A DNA stretch of 64,000 nt from NCBI RefSeq assembly GCF_000002425.4, contig NC_037261.1, forward strand, positions 2,154,659 to 2,218,658, written 5' to 3'. Below the pieces are notes generated by a model. The model had not been told where the DNA came from. It made no database searches and was given only the letters and a program-made list of their open reading frames with translations. The position numbers and the translations under genes were made by a program. The first letter of the stretch is position 1. Each line of letters starts with the position of its first letter. The DNA comes from Physcomitrium patens (taxonomy: Eukaryota; Streptophyta; Bryopsida; Funariales; Funariaceae). This document shows, one piece after another, positions 30,047 through 41,640 of this stretch.

Positions 30047-31060
30047 ACTAAAATTTGCATCCAACCTTTTTTTACTATCGCAAAAGTATGTACCAAAAAG
30101 TTATATTAAAAACTAGAGCTTGAATTTTTGTTAGTCTTTAATATCCTTATAGACACAAAAATTATAAATGTAATGTAGCATTGCATCAAATTGAGACTCA
30201 TGGATTTGTAAATCACAATCACAGCAATGTAATTTTGCATTGAGAAGTCACTAAAGTAATCTTACATGAGAAACTAGAATTAGTGGTTGTCTTGTAATGT
30301 TGAATAGAGCAATTAATCTTTTAAGAAGTTTCTTGTAGCATGATTTCTTAAAAAAGAGATCCGGAACTATGTCCCATAATTATTTTTTTCTAGTAATCTA
30401 TGGAATGTGGAATTATATTAGAAAGCTCCATCAAACCATCTACCAAATGGTAAAGACATAAATCCAACAAATTTTACAAGATCTATGATACTATTTGTTG
30501 ATTGTTGGTTACTTGAAAGCTCTACCTCTTTCTTATCTTCCAAATGCTTCTCTTAGACCACCTTTGCCACAAGTTGGGAAAAATTAAGGCTAACCATGTT
30601 CCAATTTTTTTCCAAAATGCATCTTTTATTGTGTGTTGTAAAGTTTTAAGACATGGGTTCTTTTCATATATATATATTGAGGTGGTATTAATGTCAAGAG
30701 CCATGGCATGTGGCAAGTGGTGGTTGAGACTTGTACTCTCAACATATCAAATTGTGTTTTATAAGAGTAGGACATATGCAAACTCTTTGGAAGTCCAACA
30801 GCTTGTTTGACCTAGAATATGAAGCAAGGGCTTTTATAAAATTTTATGTGCCAAAAAGTATTGAAGAAGGCTTGCCAATTTCTTTGCAATAGGCAAATTG
30901 AGCCCTATTTGCACTTAAAAAAGAATAGTTGTGATATCTTATTAAGTTAAAGGATAGATTTTATATTATTACAAAAGTGAGGAATAGATTTGCTATTGTC
31001 AAGAATGCATGGATATTTGTGATATTTCAACATATTATAGAAGTATATATATATATTTTA
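29537..31060. mobile_element. Foldback-type TIR element with about 470-base arms
   Basis: The left arm (about 29537-30010) is matched, diverged but colinear, by the reverse complement of about 30588-31060. Shared blocks are 'aataagatatcacaactattc', 'tcttcaa', 'gtcaaacaagctg', 'aaaacacaatttgata', 'ccatggctct', 'ttaataccacc' and 'atgcattttg'. The outermost part has the same terminal family as the element at 2527-4115 ('gaaaaatatcata', 'ttgaaatatcaa'). The about 580-base centre begins with a 29-base T run and codes for nothing recognised. No transposase is present, so it is non-autonomous. Confidence 0.75.
30012..30040. repeat. Poly(T) tract at the inner edge of the foldback arm
   Basis: A 29-base T run exactly where the left arm homology stops. 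Confidence 0.85.
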
Positions 31061-31580
31061 TAAATTTTTATAGAACCATTACTTTTCAAAGTGGACTTAT
31101 ACATACAATGATCCTTTTTCTTTTGATGCAGAGATGTAATTTATATTTATATATATCTATAGTTTTGGTAACGGAAATGAAGCATCGGATGGGATCACAG
31201 TTCCGTTGGAGTTCAGATGGACGGCGGAGGAAACGAGGCAGGACGCCCCCGTCCCGTTGGCTAGCGGGCGGCTCGGGGGGATGCGAAGTGGGCGGATGAA
31301 TCCTTTTATCCGGAATGTTTCTGTTTTGTTTGTTTTTTTTTTTTTTTTTTTTTTTTTTTTCTTTTTGAAGGTGATCCCCCGTCTCACACACTGTCCCTGG
31401 ATTCTAGATTGTGGCTGTGCCCATCGGGCCATGCAAATTCAGTCCGGGAATCCGCCCCGCTGTCCATCCAGTGGAGCCCTGCTGTCACCTTCGCAACACG
31501 AGTCCAGTGTTGGGTCCTTCTCTGCGCTCAATTTCTTTTGCTAAAATTATTCCAACATTTGGTCACCAGCAGATTGTTAG

Positions 31581-31615
<35 letters not shown>

Positions 31616-31691
31616 TGTTCTAGGAGAATTTGTGACGATTTCGAAACCCTGCGGTCCAGTTGTCGAGGTGGGTCTTCATGGTTGCAGAGGA
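31061..31691 (+). promoter_or_regulatory. Presumed promoter and leader of the DUF2358 gene
   Basis: Composition turns gene-like at about 31170. The segment contains a 29-base T run (31332-31360) and a TA run (31581-31616) shortly before the candidate start codons. Open frames on the minus strand here (31086-31432) owe their length to the poly(A)/lysine tract and are not considered genes. Confidence 0.4.
31581..31616. repeat. TA microsatellite upstream of DUF2358 gene
   Basis: About 36 bases of TA dinucleotides with a single C interruption, 75-190 bases before the candidate start codons. Confidence 0.85.
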
Positions 31692-34038
31692 ATGTGGAGA
31701 TCTAGCAGCGATTTGAGGGCGGGAGGTTTTGCGCTTCCACGAGGTTTTGTGGGTCGTGGTGGGAGAGGTTGCATGGCAATAGCCGTGGGAGTTGCTCCCT
31801 TCGGAGCCCTTGCCACAGTTCCAGCTGCTGGTTCTGTTCTGGGGAGAAGCATTAGAGCCAGGAAACCCGCCCGCGTGACGACTTCGTTGCGGCCATCGTG
31901 TCATGAACTAGCTTTGCCCTCATCGATGTCGCATCAGCGCTCGAGATCTGGTCAGAGTCCCGCTTTTACTATCTTCTGCGTTGATTGGGAGTTGAGGATT
32001 GTGATTGTATTTGCATTTGCATCGTAGGTCAAGAGCCCTGCTTTGAATTGTTGATTGAGAATTGAAGCTTCTTCCAAATAGCTAAACGCGATGTTGGATT
32101 CTGTCGTCGTAGGCCGAGTGACGGATTACTTAAAAAGTTGAATCTTTTTAATTCTATTATGCCCGATTGGCTGTGGGGCTTGTTTCGATTCCAATGGGTA
32201 ATAATAATTCGACTTGTAAGTAGATTACAACTCCACAGGTGGTGATTTGTAGGCGAGGTATCCGTTTTCGGCAAGCGTTTGCCATGAATCTGTTTTAGGT
32301 CATGAATGAAACACATCAATCAGACAGTGTTTCCGAAGCAACTTTGATCGAGCTAGAAAGTTGAGCTCCATCATGAGCAGACAAGCACCGTCCACATTTG
32401 GCAGAGACATTTTAGAGTCTGAATTTCGTAAAGCATACACTGAATGGTGCATTGATGCTGTGCTTGTGTAGCTACCTCGGCGTAGCTCTGCACCATGCTC
32501 AATCCACCTTTATGATAATGAATGATTAATTGCAGGAACAGTTCAAATGCTGTGAGATCATTGATTGGTCAAGTGCGTGTACTCTTTTGCACCTCTCGTT
32601 TTCCGTCTAAGTGGTTTTATTCTAAGTTTTACGAAGTAGACAAGGATGTGAATATCTTTACATGTGCAAGTCACTTCGATTAAATTGTTATTAGTTTGGA
32701 TTGCTTGTTGCAGACCCATTTAGAGTCGCGGCAGATGGTAGCGGCCGTGGTCTTGAGGATGGAACCACTACATCTACCGTTGACAAAGAAGCTGAGAAGA
32801 CTGAAGTGGACAGGCTTATGGAGGGGCTCTCGTTTGGCCAGCTATGCGACGAGTTCGAGTGCATTAGCAGTCCTGCTGTAGAAAAAACAGCACGGCAGCT
32901 CGTTAAAGACATTATGGACCTTCGAGAGGGCCGGAGATCACTGTCAAGTTTTGGAGTTAATGTGAAATATAAGGTACGAGTATTTTACCACTGCTCATTA
33001 CATGTAGTAAGGTTTCAGTTGACGAATCGATCATGTTTTTGTGTTTACTCGCATGCTAATTTTGGATGACACTGAAGTTTGTGGCATGGACTTCTACAGG
33101 ACCCTCTTCGATCATTTAAAGGACGAGACAAATACAGGAGTGCAAACTGGATTAGTACTGCCTTGGAGAAACCCTCAGTGGTATGTTGTTAATTTAACCG
33201 AATTTCTTTTTTCTCTTCGCTGATTGTTTTTTGACATGCATTGATTGATGAGTTCTTTCTGGCTTTCCAATCACAGGCGACTATGATTTGCTTTTAGTAA
33301 TGGACTGTATGGAGTTGTTTTTAAGATTTTACTCCTGAGATTTCTGTCGGATTGTGCACCATGTTGTGACGAACGATTAACTTCAGCTTTCTTCTGGCCC
33401 AGGCAGTGCGTGAGATGAAGATGCTGTCCACAAGCGTACTCAACATCAAGTGGACCTTGACAGGGACACCAAAGCTTCCACCAGCGTCTGCTCTGGGTGG
33501 TAAAGTCGTGTTAGCTGTGAATTCAACCTTCACAATGAACCAGATCAGTGGGCAGGTTGTCTTGCATGAAGATCAGTGGGACTTGTCAGCCTCGGATCCA
33601 GCTGCACAAGCTTACTTCTGGACGACGCGACTGGCCTTCTCAGCCGTAGAGGGAGGCAAAAATCTAGCAGATGGTGTTCAAGGAATGGCCAAGCAACTGG
33701 ATAAAGGCCAAGAAAACAATTCTATTTATCCGGATCCATCGGGCGACCCAAGAAAAGTAAGCCCTAATATTCGCTTAATTCTGCGTCCACTTATGATCAT
33801 GTAATTTGCAATCTTCAACTACTCTCAGAACTGTCCTGGTGTGCATTTTTGGGATATGTTGTATCATACGATAGCTTACACTCTTGTGAAGCATGGAGCA
33901 GTTAACAGTGTTCAACTGTGAATTTTAATTTTTGTGCAGTTTTTTCAAATGGAAGACAACGGAAAGGATCTTTACCAAATTGGCTTAGTGATAGCACTGA
34001 TATACTTATTAGTGCAGTTTCTGAGATTAACTATCTGA
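31692..34038 (+). CDS. DUF2358 family protein, probably chloroplast
   Basis: Exons: 31692 or 31773-31950, 32714-32973, 33100-33180, 33403-33756, 33940-34038. All junctions are GT-AG with consistent phase. Starting at 31773 gives 323 aa; the upstream in-frame ATG at 31692 gives 350 aa. Exon 1 is A/G/V/S/R-rich with almost no acidic residues, as in a transit peptide. The mature part has 'MEGLSFGQLCDEFE', then an NTF2/SnoaL-like core containing 'KDPLRSFKGRDKY', 'LNIKWTLTG' and 'GQVVLHEDQWDLS'. It ends in a hydrophobic stretch of about 18 residues that can span a membrane. This pattern matches conserved plant DUF2358 proteins of unknown biochemical function. The plastid location is inferred. AATAAA at 34607-34612 is a plausible poly(A) signal. 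Confidence 0.85.
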
Positions 34039-35288
34039 ACATTCGGATGTATCTTCAAAAGCCTAACCATGTATTTTAGTGTAATTGCATGATGGTCGCA
34101 GAATGTAGATAGGATGTCATCTACCGGAACCCTCCTCTTATGGTCGATTGTTTTGGAGAAGACCAGCTTGTACGTTGATTGAAATTGACTCTGACCACTG
34201 CTTCATGAATAGTGATGAAGCTTGTGTTTGTTCTCGTTTCTATTTTGAAGAAATTATTTTTTATATAAATGCCATTCAAATTTTGACCGCAGCATCAGCT
34301 ATATCCGTTTTACGAGTTGCAACCTCGTCGTAGCAATATTTTGAGGTGCAGACCGTTGAGTCTTCTTCAGTCGAATGCTAATCGGTATTGTATAAATTCT
34401 GCGCTTACCTTCGTAAAAACTTGCTCTGGTGCACTGTGCGGTTCGAAAACACGTCCGGTTAAAACTCAGCACAGCTAGCAATTGAACAATGCATCTGTGT
34501 CTGCGAAATCTCTCACTCATGAACTACTCTACACTCGAGTATTATTATTGTGCGAATGAATGATTTACTGTATTCTGTAAAGAAAAATGCAACACCCATG
34601 GTATTTAATAAACGCTCAAATTCACCAGCCTCTGTCCACAACTTGGCTTGCAAGTACCCACATCAGTCCACATCCACCTCAAAAGCGTAAAGAGTAACCA
34701 ATCTAATGAAATCCAAATGGTATCACACTCAGCACTGGTCTATATCCATTGGGACATGTGTAAGGAACAAACATATAAACTATTTCGAAGTAACATAAGA
34801 AGAGGAAGAAGTAATCCGCAATCGAAAGATTCAGTTCCGTAGCATAACACCCAACGAAATTGGTCAAGACCTTGTTTTCGTGTTGTGGAATTTTGAGGGA
34901 TTCGTGCCCTATTTGGCGCGCCACGCGTGATCCTCTGACTACACACTGTTGTCCTCTTCAAACGACACATGAGCGACAGTTCCGTCATTGCGCCGAAGGA
35001 TTCTTCGTCACTGTACTGTGCACATGCAAAACGACAACTGTGATCCATCATGCCTTCGATGCAATCCAGTGATGCATGACAAGACACCACGCGATCTTTG
35101 CAGACTTCTATCGTTTATTTCTCGAACGATGCGAGTTGTAGAACGCGCGGAACTGATCACCCCACATTCCTAAGAAAACTCGATGCACTGTGATGATACT
35201 TGTGACTGCTTAGGAAGTTCCACTGCGGTCGTTTCTCGGAAGATTGGGTAGCAGACATTGGAGGGAGGGGCTGTAACAGTAGGAAAGC
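34039..35288 (+). other. Intergenic segment between DUF2358 and LanC-like genes
   Basis: Gene-like composition. The left half should hold the 3' UTR of the upstream gene (AATAAA at 34607-34612), the right half promoter and leader of the LanC-like gene, with a purine-rich leader just before the ATG. Frames on the minus strand at 34703-35090 have no recognisable domain. Confidence 0.4.
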
Positions 35289-37860
35289 ATGGCTAATCGG
35301 TACTTCCCCAACACTATGCCAGATTATTCATTGAGTTTGGAAGGCTCAGAAGCGGATTATTCAGTGATGGATCCTGACACGCTGCTGGAGGTCGCCATGT
35401 CCATCAAAGATGAGGTAAATCGCTCTTCTTCTTATAATTTTGTTCCATTTCTTATTGCTCTTGTCTACAGTTCCCCTTGATGTGTTGTGTATCCCACCTT
35501 CTGGCTCTTATCGGCTTTTTAAAGGGAAACGAGAATTACAACTATCAGCAATTGACACTTCGCAGAACTTTAATTTTGATGTTGGTGCTATGTTTCTTCT
35601 CCTTTCTCGATCGTCAGATATGCTCTGCACTTCGATCCCTGCTGGATTAGTCTTCTTTAATATATCTGCAGAAATAGCACTTCGTTGTATTGGTTGAGGA
35701 TATTGTGCTGGAGGAAGGAGTTCATCTTTTTGTAACAATTTGGGTTTTCTTTTTTGCTTTGGCATGTTGCAGGTGATACAAGCAACATGGATACGAAAAG
35801 GCCGAAGGGTTTCTGACCCCATTCTCTACACAGGGGTGTTGGGAACAGCTTTTCTGTGCTTTAAGGCATATCAAATTACAGGAAGCAAAGAGGATCTCAC
35901 ACTCTGCAGCGAGATCGTTGATAGTTGTACCGTTGCCGCTAAATCTTTGCACAAGTATGCTTGCCTCCTGTAGATCTTGTTCTTCACTTGATTGTGATAT
36001 TGGGAGACTGATCGGTCCATTTTCTACACATGTAATGTACCTTAACTCACATCTGCTAGGGGAGGTCGTATTTTCGACAATCCGATCTCCTTTTTAGTAA
36101 TATTTATTTCAGTGGTAGAGACCTCGTATCTTATTAGTGCATGCCTTTCGATGACTCTGATGTTGCGTTGACGAATCACAAACAGATACGTCACTTTTTT
36201 ATGTGGGCAGCCAGGCATATATGCCTTAGGAGCAGCAGCGGCAAAAAGCAGCGGGGATGAGCAAAGTCTTCATCGATATCTTCAGCTTTTCCATAAGGTG
36301 ACCTCTTTTTTTGCCCAAGGGCTGAGGTAGTCGGTGGTAGATTTGTTTCTTCGGGCTGTTGAATTGGATATGAATGATGGGTTTCTAAATTATGTCTCAT
36401 GATGAATCTCGAGTTCAACCAGCAAAATGGCCTGATAAGGACTTCATGTGCCTATCTCATCATGCGTGTTTCCAAGTGTTGACAAGTTTAAAATAAGACA
36501 TTATTGGAGCAAATGTTGGCTTGGTCGACTGGTTAAGTGCACAGGTGTATGGGACTGACATGCTTCACTATTTTTCAGGTTTCCAAAAACCAAACTCTTG
36601 CTGTGGGAGCGGAAGAGGGTGGTATGGGAATGCCTTACGAACTTTTATATGGACGTGCGGGGTTCTTATGGGCTGCTCTCTTTGTCAACAAGCATGTCGG
36701 CGAGGGGACCATTCCTTCGAGCACTACGGTTGATTTCACAATCTATTATGCCCTTTGTTTTGAACTTGAGCTAGGAAGCTTTGCATCCAAGAGTTTGTTG
36801 TAACTGTATCTTTGACTTGTGATTAAAATGCACATATCGCTGAAAGCATCCTCTAAAGCTGGTTGAAGCATTTTAAAGTTCAAATTTACTGGTTGCAGTT
36901 GCTAAAGACGTCATATTAATTTACACTGAATCCTCTGCGTCTTTCTAACAGGGTCCCATAGTTGATGCGATTTTAGCTGGCGGACGAGCTGGAGCTTCAC
37001 AAACACAGTCTCCATTGATGTATCAGTGGCACGGATCAAGATATTGGGGAGGAGCACATGGTCTGGCTGGTATCATGCACACTCTCATGCACTTTCCCTT
37101 GAACAAAAAAGATGAAGAGGATGTCAAGGGAACACTACGATACATGATCGCGCGCCGCTTTCCTAGTGGCAACTACCCATCCAGCGAGGGCAATGCAACA
37201 GACCGGTTGGTGCATTGGTGCCACGGAGCACCTGGTATTGCCATGACTTTGTGCAAGGCGTCTAAGGTCTGTTTGCTCTCCAGCTCAGAAGCCGTGTATT
37301 ATTGGTTTTGCATATCAGAACCTTGTCATATTCCCTCCTCAGAAACCATTGTCAGTGTCTTGAATCTGCCTCCCACATTATTACAATAGAGGTCAGGTAA
37401 ACGCTTTGAAGCATCATCCTCTTCCGTAGAAGAGATCTTGCGTCAAGATAAAGAGTTTATCTCATTTGATCAATATTGAGCTTGTTCATCTAATAGGAAT
37501 TGTTCCACCAATTTACAGGTATTTCCTGATGAAATGGAGTTCCAACATGCAGCAGTTGAAGCAGGAGATGTCGTATGGAGTCGAGGTCTACTTCGGAAGT
37601 TGGGCCTCTGTCATGGGATCAGTGGAAATACCTACGTCTTTCTGTCTTTGTACCAATCAACAGGAGGGAAACAGCACCTCTTCAGAGCTCAACAATTCGC
37701 CACTTTCCTTCACAAAAACGCCAGAACGTTGATCGAGTCAGGAGAGATGCACGGCGGTGACCATCCCTACTCTCTGTTTGAAGGCTTGGCAGGAACTGCA
37801 TGCCTCTTTTTTGACTTGACAAAACCAGAGATGGCAAGATTCCCTGCTTATGAGCTTTAG
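35289..37860 (+). CDS. LanC-like protein (LANCL / plant GCL family)
   Basis: Exons: 35289-35414, 35773-35954, 36186-36297, 36579-36728, 36952-37266, 37519-37860; 408 aa, close to the family norm. The LanC alpha/alpha-barrel is complete. Residues include 'GTAFLCFKAY' in exon 2, 'WHGSRYWGGAHGLAGI' at 215-230 (His226), 'HWCHGAPG' with Cys280 and 'LCHGISGN' with Cys326-His327. The Cys-Cys-His spacing of 46 plus 1 equals that of the zinc ligands of mammalian LANCL1. Animal LANCL enzymes add glutathione to dehydroamino acids in proteins. The plant relatives (GCR2/GCL1/GCL2) were once proposed as abscisic-acid receptors, a claim not upheld, and their role is unsettled. All catalytic ligands are present, so an active enzyme is likely. 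Start chosen because the ATG opens the only frame joining exon 2 in phase. Confidence 0.95.
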
Positions 37861-38745
37861 GCCTGCTTCACCAAATTCCTAAACCTGTATAGATATGATA
37901 TCTGACGTTGGATCATTGGAGTCATTGCCTCATCTTCAGATGAGATAGTGAGGGTATATAGAGTAACAGTAAGTGTCTGTCTATGTATCTGTTATGTAAA
38001 GCACAAACCCAAAATTGTATAATTGTATAATCGCAGCGATTTTATAATACTGAACATAGATACGAACAACACTTAAGCTGAAAGAAGATTAGTGATATGA
38101 AAGTACAATTGCAAATGATAGTGAAGTTAGGAGTGAATACATACAAAAGAGTTACTTAGAATGTATATATGTATTGGCTTCGGCAGACTGTATTGACAAT
38201 AATGATATTGTGCCTGTTTAAAGTTTTTGACAATTTGGTTGGCATATAAGAATTTGTGAATACATAAAATAAAAGTGTGTACACAAATGTATATTTTGTG
38301 TGTGTTTTCTGAAGCACCTCCAGATATTCAAATGAGGGCATTGTTCAGTTGTCTCATGTAATGATGAGTGTTTTATACATTTTATTCTTTTTTTGTAACA
38401 AAGAATGTTAATAAATAATTATTTTGAAAAATATTATGCATCTTGATTATTTATCTTTATATATATTTTTTTAAACAAAAAATCCAAAATACTTCAATGT
38501 ATTATACAAAATTTAATCATTCATATGTATGTATGTATGTGAGATATTGCTAATATCACCACAACTTGCCACCCATTTCACATTTTTTTTCTTCCAATCA
38601 AAAACTTAATAGCTAAACTAGACAAAGTGAATACTATATAATTTTAATTTTTTATTAGAATTATAAAATATTAAATTAACTTAAATTAACATGTTGAATG
38701 GATGGAAAGTTATGGTAGCAATAGAAAAAAATATGGTGACATTAG

Positions 38746-38747
<2 letters not shown>

Positions 38748-38778
<31 letters not shown>
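38748..38778. repeat. (TA)n microsatellite
   Basis: About 31 bases of pure TA dinucleotides. Confidence 0.9.
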
Positions 38779-38781
<3 letters not shown>

Positions 38782-39105
38782 ATATGGGTGCTAGATTTTA
38801 ATCAAAGTTTTGAATACTCACAATATTAGTATATTGATTGTACTTGACACAAATATATGCTTTTTAGAGCTTCATTATATATGAAGTATATAATTATTCT
38901 ATTTATGATTATTTATAAATAAATTATAATGTATAATATTTTATTTAAAAATAAATAAAAATTAAAACAACTTGTAAATTATCTAATGAAACATAATTCA
39001 ATTCAATATTTTGTTATACGAAAGTATATTTGTTTCTTAATTTTTCTAAAATTAATTTTTTATTATATATAATTTTAGTATATATTTTAAAAATATAGAA
39101 ATTAA

Positions 39106-39132
39106 ATATATATATATATATATATATATATA
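39106..39132. repeat. (TA)n microsatellite
   Basis: About 27 bases of pure TA dinucleotides. Confidence 0.9.
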
Positions 39133-40665
39133 AGTTTCTAATAAGAAACATTGCTTGAGATAGTGGACAAGTAATTTTAAGAAGGAATTTTTGTTAGACT
39201 TATAACTTAAGTTTTCTAGTAGAATCAACATCATTATAAAAATAAATAAAATAAAGTAAAATACTTAAGTAGACACCCTTTTTTAATGTGTGGACTCACA
39301 CCCCTTCTTCCTCCCCTCACTAGCTACACATCCATGCAAACAATAGCTAGTTTACATTTAAAATCATCATTCTTGTTATATTCATTATTTTAGTGCTAAA
39401 ATTTGGTATACCCTTATTCATTTATGGTTCCATAATATCTCGACCTTTAATTCTTTTGATAATCTAAGAACTAAAAAATAAAAATAAAATATGTTTTAAT
39501 CATGGTGTCCTTTAAAAGTACAAAGATTAGAATAAAAACTTGTCACTTTTGTTGGCAATATATCTTCAAGAAACACCAAATTACAAACCTAGAGAAATTG
39601 GCAATTTTTTTAAATGGTCAAAAATATATTCATACATAATAAACAAAATAAAAGTTGTATTAGTTGCAAATAAGTAATGAACTATACTACTTCCAACAAT
39701 GAATCAGAGGTAATATAGAAAACTTCATCATACCACATACAAAAAGTTAATTAATTAGTATATTATATAATTGACTAAATAAATCATTTTTATTTTTATT
39801 TTTTAATAATGAAAGATACAGGATTATATCATTTTAAAGTGAGTACCTAAGATTAGTATTTTAAAGCAAGAATAGTAATAAACATATTACTTTGTTTAAC
39901 TACTATTTAGATCTTAAAATGTCAGCTTCAAAAATCAATACAATATTAGATCAACTGACACACATTCACAGACGGTGCTGAAACCAAGCTTCACGAAAAA
40001 GATGAAAAACTTGTATTAAAAATCCCTACGTAGGAAGGTTGATAAGCTGTGAGTGGTTATCTCACTCTAAAAAAAATGGTTCATAAAACAACTTTATACT
40101 TTGAACACCTCTGTACTACCACTTCTATTAAACAAAAACAATCATGTTGAGAAACACAAATACCCACATATCTTGTTGCTCTTCATCAGCTTACTCAGAT
40201 TCCAATACCAACCACCAGTCGTAGAACGGTGTCCTCAAATCCATTGCCGAGTCAAATCATTCTTCCTCATCCCTGACCGTTGAAATCGTACACGTTGAAC
40301 CATAAAAGCTACATTCGATTTTTCTAAAACGAAGTATAAAGTCCAGTCGTCGAGATTTACAAGCTTCAAGGGTAATCCCTGTTTCACACTCGTACAGGAA
40401 ATGAAACCCACCAAACCTCAAACCATCATGCCAAGCAAACAGTAAAGACTACAACATGATACTACAGCAGCTTCGAGTTATACACCCAACCCACCTGAAT
40501 CCTAAGGCTCTCAAATCAGGTTTCTGACTTGAGATATAATCAGTACACTGCTTTCTAACTAGGTATGAATTGTAGTATCACGCATGCATTATACCGTCCC
40601 CGGTGACTACTTCCTTCGATGGCAAGTCTCCACGAGACATGAGTCTAACTCCAAAACTGATCTAC

Positions 40666-40968
40666 TTACTGATCTGGTAGAATAACATCGGCGTATGATA
40701 TTGAGATCAACTTGCGACGGAACTCGTCTTCACTGCCGCCCTGGTGAGTTGATTCAGGACTTCTTTTGACCTTCACAGGAGACAAGGGCATCATAGAGCA
40801 CAGAGGTGAGCCTGACACAACTGGTTCGACCCGTGAAATCGCAAGTAGCCGAGCGCGCACCGAATCTTTCCGGTCCAGTTCCTTATTGTGACCCTCTTGT
40901 TGCTGTTGGAGAAGGGACCGTGCATCCTGGTCAAGGTCCATAGGCAAAACCTGTGCTGCCTTCGCCAT
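40666..40968 (-). CDS. Small basic protein of unknown function
   Basis: A 100-codon frame from ATG (complement of 40966-40968) to a stop at 40666, in a gene-like composition island (about 39950-41600). The protein begins with a Q-rich helix ('LLQQQQEGHNKELDRKD'), has a central 'VRARLLAIS' stretch, a 'PLSPVKVKR' segment with an SP/TP-like phosphosite context, and a C-terminal 'EFRRKLISISY' motif. I do not recognise the family. The alternation of patterned motifs and the compositional island argue for a real gene, with leader to the right (40969-about 41400) and a long 3' UTR to the left (about 40000-40665). An upstream coding exon cannot be excluded. Confidence 0.55.
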   Translation of the reverse strand: MAKAAQVLPMDLDQDARSLLQQQQEGHNKELDRKDSVRARLLAISRVEPVVSGSPLCSMMPLSPVKVKRSPESTHQGGSEDEFRRKLISISYADVILPDQ

Positions 40969-41640
40969 GTAATCGTTTCCCACTTTTTCAACTGCTGAGT
41001 TACAACAGAGCCTCGATAATCAATACACCTCTACGTAAAACACTACAGTGGGTTTCTTTGCACAAGAAGGGAAAACTACACCCACGAAATTCGCATTCAA
41101 CCGATCACACAACCCATCAACCCACTCTCAAAAACTTGACACCATCAGGTCTACGAACGCCCTCAAGAACTAATCTGGACTCGAAATCAACGCAACATCC
41201 GACTTGACCCACTGCAGATCTCCTCAACCGCACGCACGGAAACCAACCACAATCTCGAGATTCACCAGCAACGCAAGCTTTACCCTCGCCCACCGACACC
41301 ACCAGTCCTCGTATCCCTCACGTGACCGCTCATTCTCGACCTTTTATCACGCTCATCTCGTTCTCACAGAAACCCAGAAACCTCGATCACACTACCATGT
41401 CATGCAAACAATCAAACAAACAAACAAACCAACCTCGGCCCGAATCGAAAGTTCTCGAGTACCCAACAGCCTCCAAACAAAGACCGTGAACGACGGACCT
41501 GATCAACTGGTAATATGCACTCATACACCATTACCTGCGGAGAGAAAACAAAAAAGAAAAAAAAAAGAAAAAAAAAAGTTAGATGTTTCGATGGATGTGG
41601 TCGTTCATCTGTAGGATGAATGATAATTCGTTCCTGTAAC
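40969..41640 (-). promoter_or_regulatory. Presumed leader and promoter of the small minus-strand gene
   Basis: Gene-like composition, C-rich on the plus strand (G-rich on the coding strand) as in the leaders of the other genes here. AT-rich DNA resumes at about 41640. The open frame 41204-41614 plus has no recognised domain and ends in a purine-rich lysine tract. Confidence 0.35.

Larger units (their letters stand above)
37861..40100. other. 3' flank of LanC-like gene, then AT-rich spacer
   Basis: 37861-38350 looks like 3' UTR and flank. 38360-39950 is AT-rich without genes and contains TA runs at about 38748-38778 and 39106-39132. Composition becomes gene-like again near 39950. Confidence 0.5.

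Noticed and set aside
31086..31432. Two minus-strand frames with a long lysine run
   Set aside because: Their length comes from the 29-base poly(T) tract read in antisense.
40820..40840. 'ggttcgac' word resembling a tRNA B box
   Set aside because: It lies inside the minus-strand small gene and no A box or cloverleaf can be formed around it.
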